Shown here: piece after piece, positions 61,682 to 64,000 of the stretch
Numbering within the stretch: position 1 is the first letter of the stretch
Layout of the letters: each line of letters begins with the position of its first letter
Source of the DNA: Bacillota bacterium
Lineage (GTDB): Bacteria; Bacillota; Clostridia; Acetivibrionales; DSM-1351
NCBI GenBank assembly: GCA_023439045.1
Contig: JAEXOY010000018.1
Coordinates: 186,001 to 250,000, forward strand
Reading direction: 5' to 3'
DNA length: 64,000 nt
Notes under the pieces: generated by a model
Told to the model about the DNA's origin: nothing
Database searches by the model: none
The model's input: the letters and a program-made list of their open reading frames with translations, nothing else
Made by a program: the position numbers and the translations under genes

Positions 61682-63770
61682 GAAACAAAAACAAATCTTA
61701 TCCCTTGTGCTGGCGGTGCTGCTGGCGGTGGGAAGTATAGCGGCAAGTGCGCCTACTGTTTACGCCGCGCAACCGACGCCCGGTGTGGGCGACGCAAGCG
61801 ATGGCGTAGACATGGACGCACTGTTTACTGCGGGCAACTACATTTATTATGGCACATACGATCATGCGACCGCATTGGATCCCCTAAAAGAAAGTGGTGC
61901 TTATGGAGTTGTTACAGCTAGGGAAAACAAATACACCCCTGTCAAGTGGCGAGTGATGGGTGAGGAAGCGGGCGACAACGCTGTCACGCTGCTTAGCGAG
62001 TATGTGCTGGATAGCACGAAGTTTAGAAGTGATAACAAACAGCTAAATTCAGGTGTTTACGATGCTTCGGATATCAAAACTTTTCTTGCGAATATGAACC
62101 TGTTTAGTGCGGCAGAAAATATTCACACTGTGACAACTGCTGTAACAACGAAAATGTTCGATTACGGCAATGTCTATAACCCGGGAGTTAGAGAGGAAAA
62201 GATCGGTGAATACTTTGGAGCAGTTTATCCTGTCACTTCTTCAGGACATATACTGTATTTACCCTGGGGAAAATATCAGCTGAAAGTTTACTGGACTGCG
62301 GATGCAGGAAATGAAAATGCGATTTCCCAAGATATTCAAAATGTTGCAACATTGAAAAACTCAACACCCGTATACTGGTGGCTGCGCTCGCCTAGCGACT
62401 CCCGCTCTGGCGGTGCGTATGCCGTCGACAACGGCGGCTGGGTCGGTGACTTCGGCACGACCAGAGTGTATGGCGTTCGCCCCGCTTTCAAGCTAAATCC
62501 GTCATCTGTCGTCTTTGCATCTGAAATTAAATCCGGCGCAGATTCGTCCAAAGGAGAGACATTGGCTGACAGTAACTATGCTGCAGGCAGCGCGAAAAAT
62601 TTCAAATTGACGGTTATGGGCTTTGGCGGCTCTCTGGTCGGCGTTCCTGCCATAGCGCAGACCATAATTCCAGGTAATGACTTGACACTGATAGACCTTA
62701 CGCCGAGTCATACAGGCAGCGATTACACGGTTAACTACAAAATCGTGGGAAGCGGCTCCGGCGAGCGGAAGATCGTGCGCTATGGCTCTACCGCAGCTAC
62801 ATCAGCAACGAGCCTTACACTGGATACAGACAGCCTTGTTGAGGGCAGCTACGATGCTTATGTTTGGCTGCAAAAAAACAATGCCATCAATTCCCATGAA
62901 GCGATGGCGATACAGCATATACCAATTAAGGTAACAAATGTGACGGTGAGCTCTGTCACAGTAAAAAACGCACCGACTAAGACAACCTACACTGAAGGTG
63001 AATTGCTTGACCTTACCGGCCTTGTGGTGACCGTGAACAAGAGTGACGGCTCCACTGAAGATGTTACTCTTACTGATTTTGCGTCCAGGGGTATCGCAGT
63101 CAGCCCTACAAACGGCACGATGATGTCAGTAGACTCGCACAACGGAAACCCTGTCACCGTAAGCTGCGGCGGCCAGACCGCCAATACCGGGAACCTGACT
63201 GTGAATGCGGCTCCCGTGATTAGCGCAACCATCAGTCCGACAAGTTTAAACTATGATCTTGCTTCTCCCAGCGATGTAAGCACCACCATCACCTGGGGCG
63301 GCACCACTGCGGTTACAGGCGTGGTATACGGCGCAACGCCTTTAGCAATATCGACAGACTATACTGTCAGCGGTAACGTACTGACCATCAAGGACAGCTA
63401 TCTTGCGTCACAGGGCTTCACCGCAGGGGACACAGCGGTTTTTACAATTTCCTTTGATAAAGGAAATTCCGCCACGCTTACTGTCAGCATCGTGACGGTG
63501 AGCTCCGTAACAGTAAAAAACGCACCGACAAAGACTACCTACACCGAAGGGGAATTTCTTGACCTTACTGACCTTGTGGTGACTGTGAACAAGAGTGACG
63601 GCTCCACTGAAGATGTTACTCTTACTGATTTTGCATCCAGGGGGATCACAGTCAGCCCTGCAAACGGCACGATGATGTCGGTAGCCACGCACAACGGAAA
63701 GCCTGTCACTGTAAGCTGCTACGGCCAGACCGCCAATACCGGTAACCTGACTGTGAATGCGCTCCCGTGA
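61674..63770 (+). CDS. Secreted repeat protein with DUF6273-like and Ig-like/X2 domains, frameshifted
   Basis: The frame gives 698 residues with a signal peptide (ILSLVLAVLLAVGSIAASAP, cleavage near VYA-AQ). A first domain (residues ~50-285) has VYWWLRSPSDSRSGGAYAV and YGVRPAFKLNP, as in DUF6273/sulfatase-modifying-like extracellular domains. Then come an Ig-like linker, a Big_3-type domain (KNAPTKTTYTEGELLDLTGL), an X2-type domain (ATISPTSLNYDLASPSDVST) and a second Big_3 copy. The stop at 63768-63770 is caused by loss of one G at about 63761 relative to the first copy; the next X2 copy continues in another frame. AGGAGG precedes ATG 61674. Wall anchoring would lie beyond the window. Confidence 0.82.
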   Translation: MVRKQKQILSLVLAVLLAVGSIAASAPTVYAAQPTPGVGDASDGVDMDALFTAGNYIYYGTYDHATALDPLKESGAYGVVTARENKYTPVKWRVMGEEAGDNAVTLLSEYVLDSTKFRSDNKQLNSGVYDASDIKTFLANMNLFSAAENIHTVTTAVTTKMFDYGNVYNPGVREEKIGEYFGAVYPVTSSGHILYLPWGKYQLKVYWTADAGNENAISQDIQNVATLKNSTPVYWWLRSPSDSRSGGAYAVDNGGWVGDFGTTRVYGVRPAFKLNPSSVVFASEIKSGADSSKGETLADSNYAAGSAKNFKLTVMGFGGSLVGVPAIAQTIIPGNDLTLIDLTPSHTGSDYTVNYKIVGSGSGERKIVRYGSTAATSATSLTLDTDSLVEGSYDAYVWLQKNNAINSHEAMAIQHIPIKVTNVTVSSVTVKNAPTKTTYTEGELLDLTGLVVTVNKSDGSTEDVTLTDFASRGIAVSPTNGTMMSVDSHNGNPVTVSCGGQTANTGNLTVNAAPVISATISPTSLNYDLASPSDVSTTITWGGTTAVTGVVYGATPLAISTDYTVSGNVLTIKDSYLASQGFTAGDTAVFTISFDKGNSATLTVSIVTVSSVTVKNAPTKTTYTEGEFLDLTDLVVTVNKSDGSTEDVTLTDFASRGITVSPANGTMMSVATHNGKPVTVSCYGQTANTGNLTVNALP

Positions 63771-64000
63771 TTAACGCAACCATCAGTCCGACAAGTTTAA
63801 ACTATGATCTTGCTTCTCCCAGCGATGTAAGCACCACCATCACCTGGGGCGGCACCGCTGAAGTTACAGGCGTGGTATACGGCGCAACGCCTTTAACAAT
63901 ATCGACAGACTATACTGTCAGCGGTAACATACTGACCATCATGGGCAGCTATCTTGCGGCACAGGGCTTAACCGCAGGGGACACGGCGGTTTTTACAATT
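62940..64000 (+). repeat. Tandem DNA repeat of about 552 bp (Big_3 + X2 domain pair)
   Basis: The unit beginning GTGACGGTGAGCTC at 62940 recurs at 63492 with high nucleotide identity through both domains and runs to the window edge. The second copy lacks one base near 63761 (GCGCT in place of GCGGCT). Confidence 0.88.
63771..64000 (+). pseudogene. Continuation of the surface protein after the frameshift (second X2-type repeat, partial)
   Basis: If the missing base at 63761 is restored, translation continues with INATISPTSLNYDLASPSDV, TTITWGGTAEVTGVVYGATP and further X2-domain text to the window edge. The reading is clear and follows the first copy closely, so this is the same gene rather than a new one. 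Confidence 0.75.

Overview
The window looks like a chromosome segment of a low-GC anaerobic Firmicute of class Clostridia. The evidence is the elongation-factor genes, a flavodiiron oxygen-scavenging protein, the NifU-like/GGGtGRT pair, a short ProB without PUA domain, SLH-anchored surface protein, strong AGGAGG-type ribosome sites and AT-rich spacers. A Ruminiclostridium-like cellulolytic clostridium would fit, but the genus is a guess. No rRNA, tRNA, CRISPR array, integrase or replication origin was seen.

Layout. (1) 1-24864 reads as housekeeping core: fusA 3' end and tuf, two chemotaxis receptors, flavodiiron protein, Ppx/GppA phosphatase, a scaffold + GGGtGRT pair, a PAP2 phosphatase, proB, a class A penicillin-binding protein, an M23 endopeptidase-bactofilin pair, a small sugar-type operon (DUF4432 epimerase + UroD-like protein) next to a LacI regulator fused to a solute-binding domain, and rlmD. 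(2) 24865-32430 is a sugar module: transposase remnant, SorC regulator, ribose-type ABC transporter, a TrpA-like protein and an FGGY kinase. (3) 32480-60820 is a larger module: an SDR, decayed gene fragments, a LytTR two-component pair, a 2505-residue repeat-rich SLH surface protein, and a large catabolic cluster (solute-binding protein, PdxA2-like, UlaG-like lactonase, divergent two-component system, two permeases, SDR, Asp/Glu-racemase-like protein, archaeal-type GAPDH and PGK, LarA-like racemase, GarR, GarK). (4) 60900-64000 holds decayed fragments and a surface protein with Ig-like/X2 repeats that is frameshifted and runs off the window.

The main structural observation is that the last ~18 codons of rlmD plus a hairpin after its stop codon occur three times, at 24810, 32427 and 60821. 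The second copy matches the first at 49 of 50 bases; the third is diverged but still reads as the same C-terminus. These repeats bracket modules 2 and 3, which are visibly more GC-rich in their metabolic genes than the core. This is the footprint expected of elements that insert at the 3' end of rlmD and restore it, although no recombinase remains in view.

The most interesting biochemistry is in module 3. The genes suggest uptake of an acid sugar or lactone, lactone opening, epimerisation and oxidation, convergence on tartronate semialdehyde and D-glycerate (GarR, GarK), and a dedicated archaeal-type GAPDH + PGK pair for an ATP-yielding aldehyde-to-acid step. The substrate cannot be read from sequence. 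In module 2 a TrpA paralog with both catalytic acids at the classical positions sits where a sugar-phosphate aldolase would be expected.
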